Below are positions 46,984 to 58,479 of a stretch of 64,000 nucleotides of DNA, piece after piece. The stretch is from Ophiura sarsii (Eukaryota; Echinodermata; Ophiuroidea; Amphilepidida; Ophiuridae). The DNA lies in assembly GCA_035610835.1 (NCBI GenBank), contig CM069458.1:28049449-28113448 (forward strand), given 5' to 3'. The notes under the pieces were generated by a model that saw only the letters and a list, made by a program, of their open reading frames with translations, was not told where the DNA came from and made no database searches. How positions within the stretch are numbered: the stretch's first letter is position 1; each line of letters begins with the position of its first letter. The position numbers and the translations under genes are program-made.

Positions 46984-47706
46984 AAATGCTTTACGCATTA
47001 CGTTGATGATTTACTATTACTTGAGTTACACTCTGTAAACTTGTTACTTCAGTTCATTACCCGTTTCATGACAGCCCGCATGACAGCCGTGTTCGGCGGT
47101 GACAGATGAGATAATGAGTTGAACTTGACGGTTTTAGGACATTATGAGCGGGTATCACTCTAAGATGTGCACAGAGAGACAGCCCAATGTAAATACACAA
47201 CTTTTGTAGACCAACTTCAAACAATTCCAAAGCAGAGTACAAGACAACCTTACTCACACACGCTTCGATAAAGTTACTTGACATTATATGACATTATATC
47301 GTACACATTGAACCCCTGTCCTCAACACTACAGAGTTTACCTTTCCAGGACGGTCCATAATCCCGCAAAGGTTTTTTTTATGGCTTGATGGGAACAAAAT
47401 ATTTCGTTCTAGTCGATCCATCTCACAACATTAATTACACACTAGTCGCCGGGACATTTATAACATCGTGTCACGAACACTTGCCATGCTTGTGGCATTA
47501 CAATATGATACACCATCAGCACACGTGACCACGTATAGGAGAGTTACCCTGGATATCAGTTGTTCAAAAAGAGCACAGAACGGATGCTTTCACACATATC
47601 AGACATGGAGATCTTTAATAAACGGCACGGCACGAGGACGATACACCTTTCAAAACACTTACAAGTTCTTACTGTTGAATACGACAGTACCACCATCAAA
47701 GTTTCT
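46984..47706. other. Non-coding, probably 3' UTR and flank of the CUB-LDLa gene
   Basis: No independent gene. No clear polyadenylation signal on the - strand was found close to the stop codon. Confidence 0.45.
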
Positions 47707-48071
47707 TCACACTTTATGAGGAAATTCCATTCTGCCATTGGTCTGGTTATACGCTACCGCATAGCCGCCATTTTGAATTGGAGGGTAACCAGGGGGATAG
47801 TGCATTGGGTATGGCGGTCTACCTGCCGTCGTTGAAGCAGACGATGAATATGACGAATAATTTGACGCGTGTGACGGGTAAGATCCTGGTCTTGGCGTAG
47901 GTGGCGCTCTGTACTGCTTTTGATTGCTATTGTTGCTTTTTCCGCAACAACAACAGCATGCTATGCATAAAATAATGGTTATAAGGAATAACAAACCGAT
48001 AGCTGCTCCAATAATAGCGACCACTCCAAGTCCGAGTGTTTCCAAAAGTTGTTGAAAGATGTTACCCTCAC
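47707..48071 (-). CDS. Transmembrane and cytoplasmic tail exon
   Basis: The acceptor is CCTCTTTTCAG. It encodes SEGNIFQQLLETLGLG, a hydrophobic span VVAIIGAAIGLLFLITIILC, the juxtamembrane run IACCCCCGK (candidate palmitoylation site) and a tail of about 75 residues rich in Pro, Tyr and Ser (RAPPTPRPGSYP, PPYPMHYPPGYPP). The stop is TGA at 47709-47707. Confidence 0.9.
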
Positions 48072-51000
48072 CTGAAAAGAGGAAAGATTAGAAAACAAAT
48101 TAAGTACGTATACAATATAGGCGAAGGCGTTATTAAAACAACATGTTCTGAACGAATACATTCCCGAGGAAATCAACAGGATTCTTTTGTAACCGCGCCT
48201 TTACGTATAGAGTTGGAAATGTATGCGTGTGTGAGAGGCACTCACGATTCTTCACCACTCAATTTTCTTGTAGTTTATTGTTAAGGGTAAATGGAAAGCA
48301 GGTGTGTTTGCGTGTAAATAATTTACCTTTGATTTTGGGCTCTGATATCGCCAAAGTCTAAATGGAACTCAATTGAAATCAAACTTAAAGCCATTTAAGC
48401 ACGACGGACGTTTTAGAGTATTGTACACTGAGACTGACGATATGTGTGCGACAAATTAGTTGAAATCTCCACAAGACGCATACAATGTTCCATCAATGAA
48501 TAGTGCAGAACTGCCAACATGTGCATCCTGCTATCACTCAGTGAGATTCTCTTCACCAACATGACCAATGAGGGAGATTTGAAAAATACCTAAATATAAT
48601 CAAATGTTTTCCTAACCCAATCAGGGAGGTTGTCCAATTTGTGTGCAGTTTTTTCAGTGAGTCTCCTGGGTCCTGCAGGATCAGGGAGTCGAGTGTTGGC
48701 AGGATCAGGGAGTGTTGGCAGCTCTGATAGTGCCATCAGAAATAGCATTCAAATTTGAAATTAAGATCGAGGACTAATTTCATATTATCAATTATGGGCA
48801 GGAAGACGACGGTCGCGCAAATTGTAAAACCAATTCGAAAATAGAAATTCTTCCTACGGGATACCTTTGTACTTAGGTTTTCTACCTTCCTTTGAAAATG
48901 GATAATCTGATCATATCTTTCAACAGTATGATGCAATAAATGAGGATTTCGTTCAAAAATATGGTATTTAATTGAGAGCTAAAAGTAATTCAGAGGTTTT
49001 CATGATTAAATCACTTTCGCAATCCTCAAAGTAACTATAAGGAGGACATCGCCTCGTGTCAGCCATAAACAAGATGAGATACAGAATGACGGAGTATCTT
49101 CTTCACCTTGTCCGGGGTGCGTGGGCTCGAGTATAAGCTCCGTCGCCAATGCATCAACATCATCGCTTGTACTCCTCTTTCTAACGCATAATTTATGTGT
49201 GCAGTACAGTAGCCGGTTATCTTTTCTTGTATCCCCCGACGAATGTGGATATTTAATTCTACGGCATGCATGCAAAACATTACATTACAAAGTAATACAG
49301 GTAATACGTAAGTCTCCTAAGAGTTGACGAGATCGATAGGGTGGAATGAAATGTTTACCTTAACAATTTCCACGCGGCTATTAGTTTTACCATATACAAA
49401 ACAGATTTTCAAAAACCTTTCCCAACTTCCAAGGCCTATCTCAAGGATTATTGAACTAATGCTAGGCATGTTTGTACTTATTTCAATGCACTTCACCTGG
49501 TGATTCCAAATGGTAATGAAATTCAATAATGTTGACATTTTTGAAACATTTTGTGAAATTTTGGAATGTCGTCTGCAGACGCCTGCCGCGTGGATAGTGT
49601 TAAGTGGAATGAATTTATAACCGTCTCAATCATGGGAAACGCTTTCATCTTTCGTCCATGCATTATACTTAAAGCATTATTAGTAACAGATACACACGGG
49701 GTGATGCAGATGCTAGTTTGATGGGATGGTGACGAGAGAGAAGCGAATTTCACGGACACTTTACTGCGCTGCATTTTTACATCCTCCGTAAATTGATCCA
49801 GTATATGGCGTTCGTTGCCAGAATATTGAATGGGAAGGGGCCATGCTAGCTGATTGTATGTGTGAAGGGGGAATATATCGGCCTTATACGTGCCTTTGTT
49901 AACACATCTACACATATCAAAACAACCTGTGCACATTTTCACAACCTGAAACACCATTTTATATTTATGATATTCCTGCCTGATCCAGTATATGTCAGAA
50001 TATTGGAAGGGATTGACGGTATTGACCTCACTTGTGCCTTGTTTAATATATTTAAACATCAACTATCTGTCCAGAGCACACCATTTTGAAAAGATATCGT
50101 GAAATATCATTTTGTATTCATGGTATACACCTGAACCAGTAATATATAAAGTATTTCCCAGTCCAGTTGATATATCAGAAAACGGAATGAGAAGGGTTTA
50201 AGCGTAAACAGAACTAACACAACGTTTATTTTTGAAGAGGGTAGGGAATCGCATATTATCGAGGTAATATCATGAATATAGACCTTGTTTAACACATTGG
50301 ACACATGTCTACAACCTGCCCATATTTTCACAACATTTTGAAAGGATTTCGTGAAACTTCATTTTATATTTATGAGCATTCCCCTGATCCATCTCAAAAA
50401 TGTCAGAATACGGAATGGGAAGAGGCCACCAAATGTGTACAACTGCTAACACAGCATTTATGAAGGGGGAAGAAGGCTATCGTCCTCATGGATTTGTTAT
50501 GGTGGAAAACAATACATAATTCACTACAGGTATTTGTGATTTCACTAGTTTCCCCCTCCATCCTCGGCACAGAGTTGTGTTGATATGTAAGTAAGGGTTT
50601 CTTAACTGGCCTACTCTATGGAAGAAATTGAATACGCCCGTAGTCCCGATCGGGTTTGATTCCATCAACAAGACACGGATATCTAAGCGACATATAGATC
50701 AGTCGAGGTATGAACTTTACTGGCACATTTTTGTTCCACCATGTTGGCTTGAATTACAGCCCTTTCCTAGCTTTGGTCGAACAGACAGATGTATTCTACT
50801 AGCTCACTTTCTACAAGACAATGATGTACTATACTAATACTCTGAGCCAAGATTCTCAGAGGCATTAGCGAGTTGTTATTTCTACAACATTTTATAGTTG
50901 TCTCTCTCTTGATATATACCGTACGCGGAACTGTAATAACATATTTGAGTGATGGGATTCTTCTTATGAAATTTGATCCAATCCAAACAGTGAAGAAAAG

Positions 51001-54000
51001 ATGTTAATGTACACTGTTAAAAATACTTGTAATTTTACAAAGAAAAATCGTAACTTTACAGCATGTTTGCCCTTTAAAAACAGACGACACAATAATTTAA
51101 CAAACCTAACGTATTTATGCAGTGATATTTAACGTAGAATTACAATTTAAATGTAAAACAAAGTAAAAATACCATCGAACTTGACAATGGATCGTGTTTT
51201 TACGTTGATCGCAGCGTATTTGTCGTATAAACAGTGTTCGTATTTGTAAAATAACGGCGTTTTCATGTTAAATAAAGTATAATTTGTAAAAATACCATCG
51301 AAGTTGACAGCGGACCGTGTTTTTACGTTGATCGCAGCGTATCTATCGTATAAAAAGTGTTCGTTTCTGTAAAATAACGGCATTTTCATGTTAAATGAAA
51401 TATAATTTGTAGAAATACCATCGAAGCTTAAAAATACTTGTAATTTTACAAAGAAAAATCGTAACTTTACAGCATGTTTGCCTCTTAAAAACAGACGACA
51501 CAATAATAGTAACAAACCTAACGTATTTATGCAGTGATATTTAACGTAGAATTATAATTTAAATGTAAAACAAAGTAAAAATACCATCGAACTTGACAAT
51601 GGATCGTGTTTTTACGTTGATCGCAGCGTATTTGTCGTATAAATAGTGTTCGTATTTGTAAAATAACGGCGTTTTCATGTTAAATAAAGTATACTTTGTA
51701 AAAATACCATCGAAGTTGACAGCGGACCGTGTTTTTACGTTGATCGCAGCGTATCTATCGTATAAATAGTGTTCGTTTCTGTAAAATAACGGCATTTTCA
51801 TGTTAAATGAAATATAATTTGTAGAAATACCATCGAAGCTTAAAAATACTTGTAATTTTACAAAGAAAAATCGTAACTTTACAGCATGTTTGCCTCTTAA
51901 AAACAGACGACACAATAATTTAACAAACCTAACGTATTTATGCAGTGATATTTAACGTAGAATTACAATTTAAATGTAAAACAAAGTAAAAATACCATCG
52001 AACTTGACAATGGATCGTGTTTTTACGTTGATCGCAGCGTATTTGTCGTATAAACAGTGTTCGTATTTGTAAAATAACGGCGTTTTCATGTTAAATAAAG
52101 TATAATTTGTAAAAATACCATCGAAGTTGACAGCGGACCGTGTTTTTACGTTGATCGCAGCGTATCTATCGTATAAAAAGTGTTCGTTTCTGTAAAATAA
52201 CGGCATTTTCATGTTAAATGAAATATAATTTGTAGAAATACCATCGAAGCTGACAACGGATCGTGTTTTTACGTTGATCGCAGTGTATCTGTCGTATAAA
52301 TATTGTTCTTATTTGTAAAATAACGGCGTTTTCATGTAAAAATACCATCGAAGTTGACAACGGATCGTGTTTTTACGTTGACTGCAGTGTATCTCTCACA
52401 AAATAGTGTTGGTATTTGTAAAATAACGGCGTTTTCATGTTAAATGAAATATACTTTGTAAAAATACCCATATTTCACCATCGAAGTTGACAACGAATCG
52501 TATTTTTACGTTGCCTTTCGTATAAATAGTGTTTGTATTTGTAAAATAACGGCTATTTTCATGTTAAATGAAATATACTTTGTAAAAATATCATCATCGT
52601 TGACAATGAATCGTGTTTTTACGCTCACCCCAGTGTAGGCCTATCGTTATTTGTATAACGACGATTTTCATGTTAAGTGACATAGGCCTATACTTTGTAA
52701 AAATACAATTGAAGGTTTTTTTTTCAAATATTTTAGGCCTACTTATGCTTGAGTCTGGTGGGGGAGAAAAAAAAACAACCCCCATTGAAGTATACAATGA
52801 ATAGTGTTTTTACGTTGACCGCAGTGTACCTCTCGTACACTGTTAAAAATAATCGTAATTTTACAGGATTTTTTTGTCGTAAAACAAATAATCGTAATTT
52901 TACAGGATTATTTTGTCGTAAAACAACGGTCCGTCCTGTTTTTTAACAAATCTACGGTATTTATATCATAAAAGTACGACGGAAAAGTGTATAATTACAT
53001 TTGTAGTATAAAAATGGTAATAAAGTAGTGACATAACAACAAATGTTTGTAATTCTACATTTCTGATATAGGAAATAGTAATTTTACGGCAATTAAATAA
53101 CGCGAACCCTGTTATTTTTAATTTTTACAGTAGCTTAATGTAAAAGAACAGCGTTAAGAAATGTAAAATTACTGTTTTATTAAATAACCTTAATTTGACA
53201 GGATTTATTTGGTCGTAAAACAACTGTTATTATTTAAACGGCGACACCCACATTAGTTAATTATTTCAACACCTACAGTGAAGTGTATTTCAACACACTT
53301 CACTGTTTTGGACTCGTTTCGACCCATTTGATTCATTTCGACTCGTTTCGAACCATTTTGATTTATTTCGACCCATTTCATAAAATACAGATAGGTCATC
53401 CGATGTTTTCTGTAAAAACAAATTCAATGACACATGCATGTATGAGTTAGCTCCTAATGCTTATCATGTGATGGAGCTACATGAAGATCTGTCTCCAGTA
53501 GGATTGGTTTTTTGTGGAGATCCACATCAGGCGCAACAACTGCCTGATTTATGTGATATGCTGAACATTAAGTACAAGCAAATAACCTTCATGAATATCT
53601 GCTTTCTGTTCTTTTTTGAACGAAAGGGTTGGTGTTTATTCAAAATTTTATCTGGGGCCGTGGTTACACTTGTTCGCTGCAATAGCAGGCTTCCACGTGG
53701 ACATAAAAACAATAGGTTTACACTCGAGGTACGATTTACGGTAATAATAGGCCTCCTACTCGATGTACATGATGTATGAAGGCCAGGGCCTAGGTCTTGA
53801 TGTGAATATTTTGACGGTAAAACACGTTATGACACATGTAGGTCTACTGTTTTTAGGCCTAACGTTATTTGTAGAATATTCCGGGGTTTTTTTACAGCAA
53901 ACGTAAAAATTGACGTTAATTTACAGGAATAATATACGGATTTTACCGTTTTAAAACGAACCGTCTTAAACAATATTTACACCCAAAAATTGTAAAATCC

Positions 54001-57000
54001 CGTAATATAACGACTCCCTGTATATTAACGGTTTTTTATGAATAAATAGTTTATATTAACACAAAACACTTCGACATTATTAACTACTTCGTTGGCTCAG
54101 TCGGTAAAGCGTCCGACTTACAATACAGAGGTCCCGGGTTCAAATCCCCGTCCGGTCAAGTTAAGGTAAGTTCATCTAAAAATCTTTAATAAATTGCGGA
54201 AGCAGAATAAACATATGACACATTACAATTGACACATAAAGTTAATAAATGACACATAAAATTGCATAAAATGTCCGAAATTATACACAAGCCCCGTTAA
54301 TTAACAGGTAAAATGTATATTCACAACACATAAACACGTCCGTAAAATAACGTCAAAATACTGTTAAAATACCATCAAAACTAAATAAATTAACGGGACA
54401 TTACATTTTACGGTCAACGTTATTTTACGGTTGTTAACCGTTATGAGTCCCAGCTGCCAGTTAAAATAACTGTTAATTTACGATCATCGTAGTTTAACGT
54501 TGTAGTCGATTGTTCCCAGCGTATTTTTATCGTCAACGTTATTTTACGGTTGTTATCCGTTATGAGTCCCAGCTGCCAGTTAAAATATCTGTTAATTTAC
54601 GGTGATCGTAGTTTAACGTTGTAGTCGATTGATACCAGCGTATTTTTATCGTCAACGTAATTTTACGGTTGTTAACCGTTATGAGTCCCAGCTGCCAGTT
54701 ATAATAGCTGTTTTTTAACGGTCGTATTTTTAACAGTGCAGCTGCCAGTAACAAATACTGTTTTTTTACAGTTGTCCAGTATTTTGTAGTTTTACAGCCC
54801 ACCGTCATTTAACAGTCCCAGCTGCAAGGTAAACTGTCGTTTTTTTTACAGTTACCCAGTATTTTTGAATTTTTACAGCCCACCGTAATTTAACAGTTCA
54901 TACTGTTAGTGAGTCCCAGCTGCCAGTAATAATTACTGTTTTTTTACAGTTGTCCAGTATTTTGTAGTTTTACAGCCCACCGTCATTTAACAGTCCCAGC
55001 TGCAAGGTAAACTGTCGGTTTTTTTACAGTTACCCAGTATTTTTGAATTTTTACAGCCCACCGTAATTTAACAGTTCATACTGTTAGTGAGTCCCAGCTG
55101 CCAGTAATAATTACTGTTTTTTTACAGTTTTATTTTTAACAGTGTATCTTTCGACACAATCACCCCAAAACGACTGAAAACCACCACAATCGTACTGTCA
55201 TCGACATGTGGATGTGCTGAAATCGAACATTTGCATTAGGACTGAAATTGAACAATTTAATCGATATGACAATATCTTGTTTATCGTCCCCTAAAGGGTT
55301 ACACATGTTTAAAATCAAATTTAGTGATAAAATTAGAAGTTGCAGAATTCGGCAATATTATTCCTTTACAGAAATGTAACCATAAATGTGAGTTGGTTTA
55401 CATTTAGAACATATGCAGAATAGTAGTTTGCGTAACTGAACGACAAACAAGATTTGGCCATGATCTTGTCTATTTAACCTCCAGAATGACAACATTAGTA
55501 TTTTATTGCGTGATATGCCTTCTACGCAAACAGCAAGGTATCATTCTGAGCATACTTACTAGGTTTACATATGCCGTCCTGTTCATCGCTATCATCGTTA
55601 CAATTTGGCAACCCGTTACACACAAGATGTTGGTCAATACACATTGCACCATCTTCGCATTTGAAACACTCCGCCGACCCCTCTGTAGATGTAAACAACG
55701 GTAGAAAAAGAATGTGTTAACATAGAATATAGCATGGCAGGTCCTCTACTACCTGCCATGAATACAGTTAGTCATAGAAATTACCACTACCTGAGAGTAG
55801 ATAGTAGTGACTCATCTAAGGGGTCTCCATGGGAATTCACACTTTCATCAGTTGAGTAAATCTTGACATCGACGGATCCTTTTATAAACCATTTCAATTT
55901 TTCTAGCAGTTCAGTGACAACTTATCTTATAAAACTAGCATATCTCCTTGCGAATCATTCATTTGTGGATTATTACTGATGTTTCGCTAATTCGGAGCTT
56001 TGCCATAGCCGCATAGATAATGCTGATCTATCACTATGTCATCCCCACCCAATCTGTACCTCCATCGTCAATATCTTCATCTTCATGAATTCGTTATTTT
56101 TGACATCTTAATTTGAAGACAGTGTCAGACTGTCAAAATGTTCGCGATCTCCTCACTCAAAATGCGTGTTTGCGTGTCATTGCACTGTCGGCCGTTTCGA
56201 CAGGAACTCATGAACCTGCCCTGTGAAAAATGCACTGAATATGTTATAGGAAACAGTTATTGTAATACCGATAAGATCAAAACAACTGTGGCATGCAACA
56301 AAAAGGTGACCAGGAAAACAAAATCAATCCAGTAATGAAACTCCATTTGAATTCTAAGTTCTACCTGTGACTAAGATAGGCAATTTACAATATTTAGGTG
56401 CAGTATAAGACCAAATGAGCTAAGGAGTTGCGTAAATTAGTTTGCATAATATATGCAATAGTGTCTATACCAACCCTTCATAAACAACAACGGCAACAGC
56501 AGCAACAACAACAACAAATCCACCCCAGAACAGCGATTTGGCTCAAATCACAGGTGAACAATTCTCAACTACTAGGCAAGGTAAACGTAATGGATGGAAA
56601 TTTCGGATATAGTGTATTAGGTTAAAGGTAGATGACCCGATTTTCAACTTGAAGTTTTCTATTCTACATGAAAGGTCATCCTTCAATCAATCAATCAATC
56701 AATCCTTCAAGAAGTCGTGTTCCAAAGTATGAGTTGCATAGCTCTAATGGTTCTTATTTTAGACGCACAAGATGCCGTGAACTGTACCCATTGAGTAGTA
56801 CACAAACTATATCGGTGGTTGCCACCATTCGCGGTAATTCGACGTTATTTCATCGATTTCTCCGTAATTATACCGTTTTAGGCCGTCAAATTTCAGTATG
56901 ATGATGAGAAAAATACGAGCTTTCATATGATATGAAAATCTCCGTAAGTTTGAAATAATTCTGTGTTACGAAAATGTGATCGGGTCATCTACCTTTAAAC

Positions 57001-57566
57001 GCATGCATCAATAACACGATAGAAAAAAGTGCATCATAAAGTTACAATTAGGCACTTTATTCTACCGTGTAACACATACCTGGTGCCTAAATTACGTTCC
57101 CAAAATCTTATAATACACGTACCTTCTGGAGGTGTAAATGATGTGTACACAAACATGATACCGGCGTCTGCTGTCGCGATGCCATCGGTGATAAACCTAA
57201 CCGTGACAACGTTTCCAGAGGACTGATAATCTTCCGGGAATCTCCCAGTACCTCCACAAAGAGTCATTTCTGGCTGGAAGTCATCACCTCGTATCAACTG
57301 AATGCTACCCGATTCATAGATCTGAAGAATGTCAGTTTGATCTTCTTGGCAACGTTCTTCTGACCTGTCCCATGCAGGTGAAAGGTCAAAGTAATCAAAC
57401 CGGATGTTGATTCTCTTTCCGGGTTGAGTATTCAAAGTCAGTGTGCAGTCCATGTCTGCTCCGTAAGGGGTGTGCTCCACGTTTAGATGGGAATACACAC
57501 GCCCGGTGATGTCGCTGATGTTCTTTGGTAGGCAGGAGAAATTGGGGTTGGCGTCTTGTATGTAAG
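47707..57566 (-). CDS. CUB-LDLa single-pass membrane receptor (5' end not seen)
   Basis: Three exons read on the - strand: 57566-57123 (CUB), 55682-55560 (LDL receptor class A) and 48071-47707 (membrane span and tail). All junctions are GT-AG and all phase 1: G|AG joins CUB to LDLa as Glu, and A|GT joins LDLa to the last exon as Ser. The visible part is 310 residues ending in TGA. CUB domain: four cysteines in the usual spacing, with a conserved Phe-Asp core (IRFDYFDL) and LCGG. LDLa: six cysteines with the calcium-binding DDSDE motif. The architecture CUB-LDLa-TM resembles LDLRAD2, and a reduced version of the Neto group. Role is inference: a surface or endocytic receptor. The signal peptide exon must lie upstream (higher coordinates). 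Confidence 0.87.
48072..49359. other. Intron of the CUB-LDLa gene
   Basis: Open frames around 49006-49280 on the - strand have no recognised domain and no convincing acceptor, so no extra exon is called. 48655-48725 has a short TCAGGGAG / GTGTTGGCAG duplication. Confidence 0.5.
49364..49599. mobile_element. TTAA-flanked MITE family 3, copy 2 (236 bp)
   Basis: CAATTTCCACGCGGC to GCCGCGTGGATAGTG, flanked by TTAA at 49360-49363 and 49600-49603. Copy 1 lies at 44044-44281. Confidence 0.87.
49780..50480. repeat. Degenerate tandem repeats in intron
   Basis: Three or four diverged units share TGATCCAGTATATG, TCAGAATACGGAATGGGAAG and TGTTAACACA / CAACCTGCCCATATTTTCACA, about 150-240 bp apart. The long - strand frame at 49523-50062 overlaps these and shows no domain. 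Confidence 0.55.
50481..51009. other. Intron sequence, nothing definable
   Basis: No repeat boundary, splice-flanked frame or structure could be supported here. Confidence 0.4.
51017..52610. repeat. Higher-order tandem array (about 411-bp and 123-bp periods)
   Basis: TTAAAAATACTTGTAATTTT begins units at 51017, 51428 and 51840. Within each, ACCATCGAACTTGACAATGG and ACCATCGAAGTTGACAGCGG subunits follow 123 bases apart. More degenerate subunits continue to about 52610. Neighbouring units are nearly identical, implying recent unequal exchange or slippage. Because both periods are multiples of three, long repetitive frames open on the - strand. Confidence 0.9.
54087..54162 (+). repeat. tRNA-like sequence (SINE head or decayed tRNA)
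   Basis: An A-box-like TTGGCTCAGTCGGTAAAGCG and a B-box-like GGGTTCAAATCCCC are spaced as in a tRNA, with CTTACAA as a possible Val anticodon loop (TAC). The acceptor stem and anticodon stem do not pair, so a functional tRNA is unlikely. It sits inside the 51.0-55.1-kb element. Confidence 0.6.
54430..55130. repeat. Tandem array of CCCAGCTGCCAGT units
   Basis: First a unit of about 118-120 bp (GTTATGAGTCCCAGCTGCCA at about 54441, 54559 and 54678), then a unit of about 180 bp containing TTTACAGCCCACCGT, repeated at about 54795, 54877, 54972 and 55055. It forms the right half of the large TIR-bounded element. Confidence 0.85.
55147..55559. other. Intron sequence, nothing definable
   Basis: Spacer between the large element and the LDLa exon. 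No further feature supported. Confidence 0.4.
55560..55682 (-). CDS. LDL receptor class A exon
   Basis: A 123-base exon between CTACAG and GTAAGT. It encodes GSAECFKCEDGAMCIDQHLV then CNGLPNCNDDSDEQDGIC. Six cysteines and the acidic DxSDE calcium site are in the canonical places. The + strand frame over this exon is a shadow. Confidence 0.93.
55683..56625. other. Intron sequence between CUB and LDLa exons
   Basis: A CAA/CAG-rich microsatellite lies at about 56487-56518. No extra exon supported. Confidence 0.45.
56626..56994. mobile_element. TTAA-flanked MITE family 2, copy 2 (369 bp)
   Basis: AGGTAGATGACCCGATTTTC to ATCGGGTCATCTACCT, flanked by TTAA at 56622-56625 and 56995-56998. The ends are more perfect than in copy 1. 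It carries an internal CAAT tetranucleotide expansion at about 56684-56703 that copy 1 lacks. Confidence 0.9.
57123..57566 (-). CDS. CUB domain exon
   Basis: The acceptor is TTTTTTTTCTTCAG and the donor GTACGT. 148 codons. Begins AYIQDANPNFSCLPKN, with cysteines in FSC, MDC, ERC and TLC, and FITDGIATADAGIMFVY as the final CUB strand. It opens and ends in phase 1, so the domain is a self-contained module. Confidence 0.9.
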
Positions 57567-57631
57567 CTGAAGAAAAAAAATACCACAAAGAAAATATTAT
57601 TTAAGACTTATTTTTATTAATAAGCAATATA

Positions 57632-58477
57632 CCGGGTGGTTCAAAAAAAAGTTGACCCAAGTTCAAAGTAGTTTTTCAACCACATTTAAAGTTTCAGAGA
57701 ATTTGCGTTTACTTTGTCTTAATCAGTAGTAAGTTTTGAAATTATCCTGAAAAGATGGCACGTTTAGCTTGTTTGGTTCTTCAGATATGGTTCATTACAG
57801 AAAGTATGTACAAAACTGACTTGTCCACGGGAGCGTCATTTAGTTTGTATCTTAAACAAAACAGTGCTCTAGTTTCAGAATTGAAAAGCCCGCCCTGATA
57901 AAGTATACCAATCTCTATGCTTATGTGCCATTCACATTCAACAAAGAAACGTAGATACGTATAGGTAATGTCAAGCACCAGACAGATGTTTCAGATGTCT
58001 CCTTTTTTCTTTTTCTCCTATTTTACAATTTGTGACCAATCGTGTGTAAGTCCACTTTGTGCATTCCAACTCTACTAAAGGACGCTCCCGTGGCCAAGGC
58101 AGTTTTGTGCATGCTTTCTGTAATGAACCATATCTGAAGAACCAACCAAGATAAATGTACCATTTTATTAGGATAATTTCAAAACTTACTGCTGATCAAG
58201 ACTAAGTCTATCTACATCTACATCTATGAACATACTCAATAAAGTTGTTAAGAGACAATATCTAATTGAGAAAACAATACAGACGTCAGTCAGAAAACAT
58301 GGTACCAAATACACACAAGAGATACATAATACAATTACACTTAATTACTTAAATTACTAAGACCAGTTTTAAAAGGGTCTAGTTTGTTGCAGTCGAGTAA
58401 ACAGAAATTCTCTGAAACTTTAAATGTGGTTGAAAAATTACCTTGAACTTGGGTCAACTTTTTTTTGAACCACCCGG
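57632..58477. mobile_element. TIR element with nested inverted homology, 846 bp
   Basis: CCGGGTGGTTCAAAAAAAAG and its inverse end CTTTTTTTTGAACCACCCGG are flanked by TA. Inverted homology extends about 220 bases inward (GGTTGAAAAA / TTTTTCAACC; CAGATATGGTTCATTACAG / CTGTAATGAACCATATCTG). The right arm is split near 58200-58395 by a segment absent from the left arm, starting TCTATCTACATCTACATC. It lies about 65 bases upstream of the CUB exon acceptor. Confidence 0.82.
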
Positions 58478-58479
58478 TA

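Larger units (their letters stand above)
51012..55144. mobile_element. TIR-bounded element with tandem arrays, 4.13 kb
   Basis: The left end CACTGTTAAAAATACTTGTA and right end (inverse) ATTTTTAACAGTG are flanked by TA at 51010-51011 and 55145-55146. Internal ends of the same type at about 52841 (CACTGTTAAAAATAATCG) and 54738 (TTTTTAACAGTG) suggest repeated self-insertion or a composite. The arms are built from tandem units: ACCATCGAAGTTGACA-type on the left and CCCAGCTGCCAGT-type on the right. It lies in an intron of the CUB-LDLa gene. No transposase is recognised. Confidence 0.75.

Noticed and set aside
49006..49280. Overlapping - strand frames between the LDLa and last exons as an extra exon
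   Set aside because: No convincing acceptor or donor in a compatible phase, and the LDLa exon already joins the last exon in perfect phase.
49523..50062. 179-codon - strand open frame
   Set aside because: It overlaps degenerate tandem repeats and a TTAA MITE and has no domain.
51147..52212. Repetitive - strand frames of 80-122 codons in the tandem array
   Set aside because: They follow from unit lengths divisible by three. No start context, domain or splice support was found. Kept only as a finding.
51012..52610. CRISPR-like or prokaryotic repeat array
   Set aside because: Units are long, contiguous and without unique spacers, and the context is clearly eukaryotic.
53438..53779. 113-codon + strand frame within the large intronic element
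   Set aside because: Its first half looks protein-like in composition, but no domain is recognised and it lacks splice or start support. It could be a captured fragment; a protein search would decide.
54087..54162. Functional tRNA-Val
   Set aside because: Acceptor and anticodon stems do not pair, so only a tRNA-like remnant is annotated.
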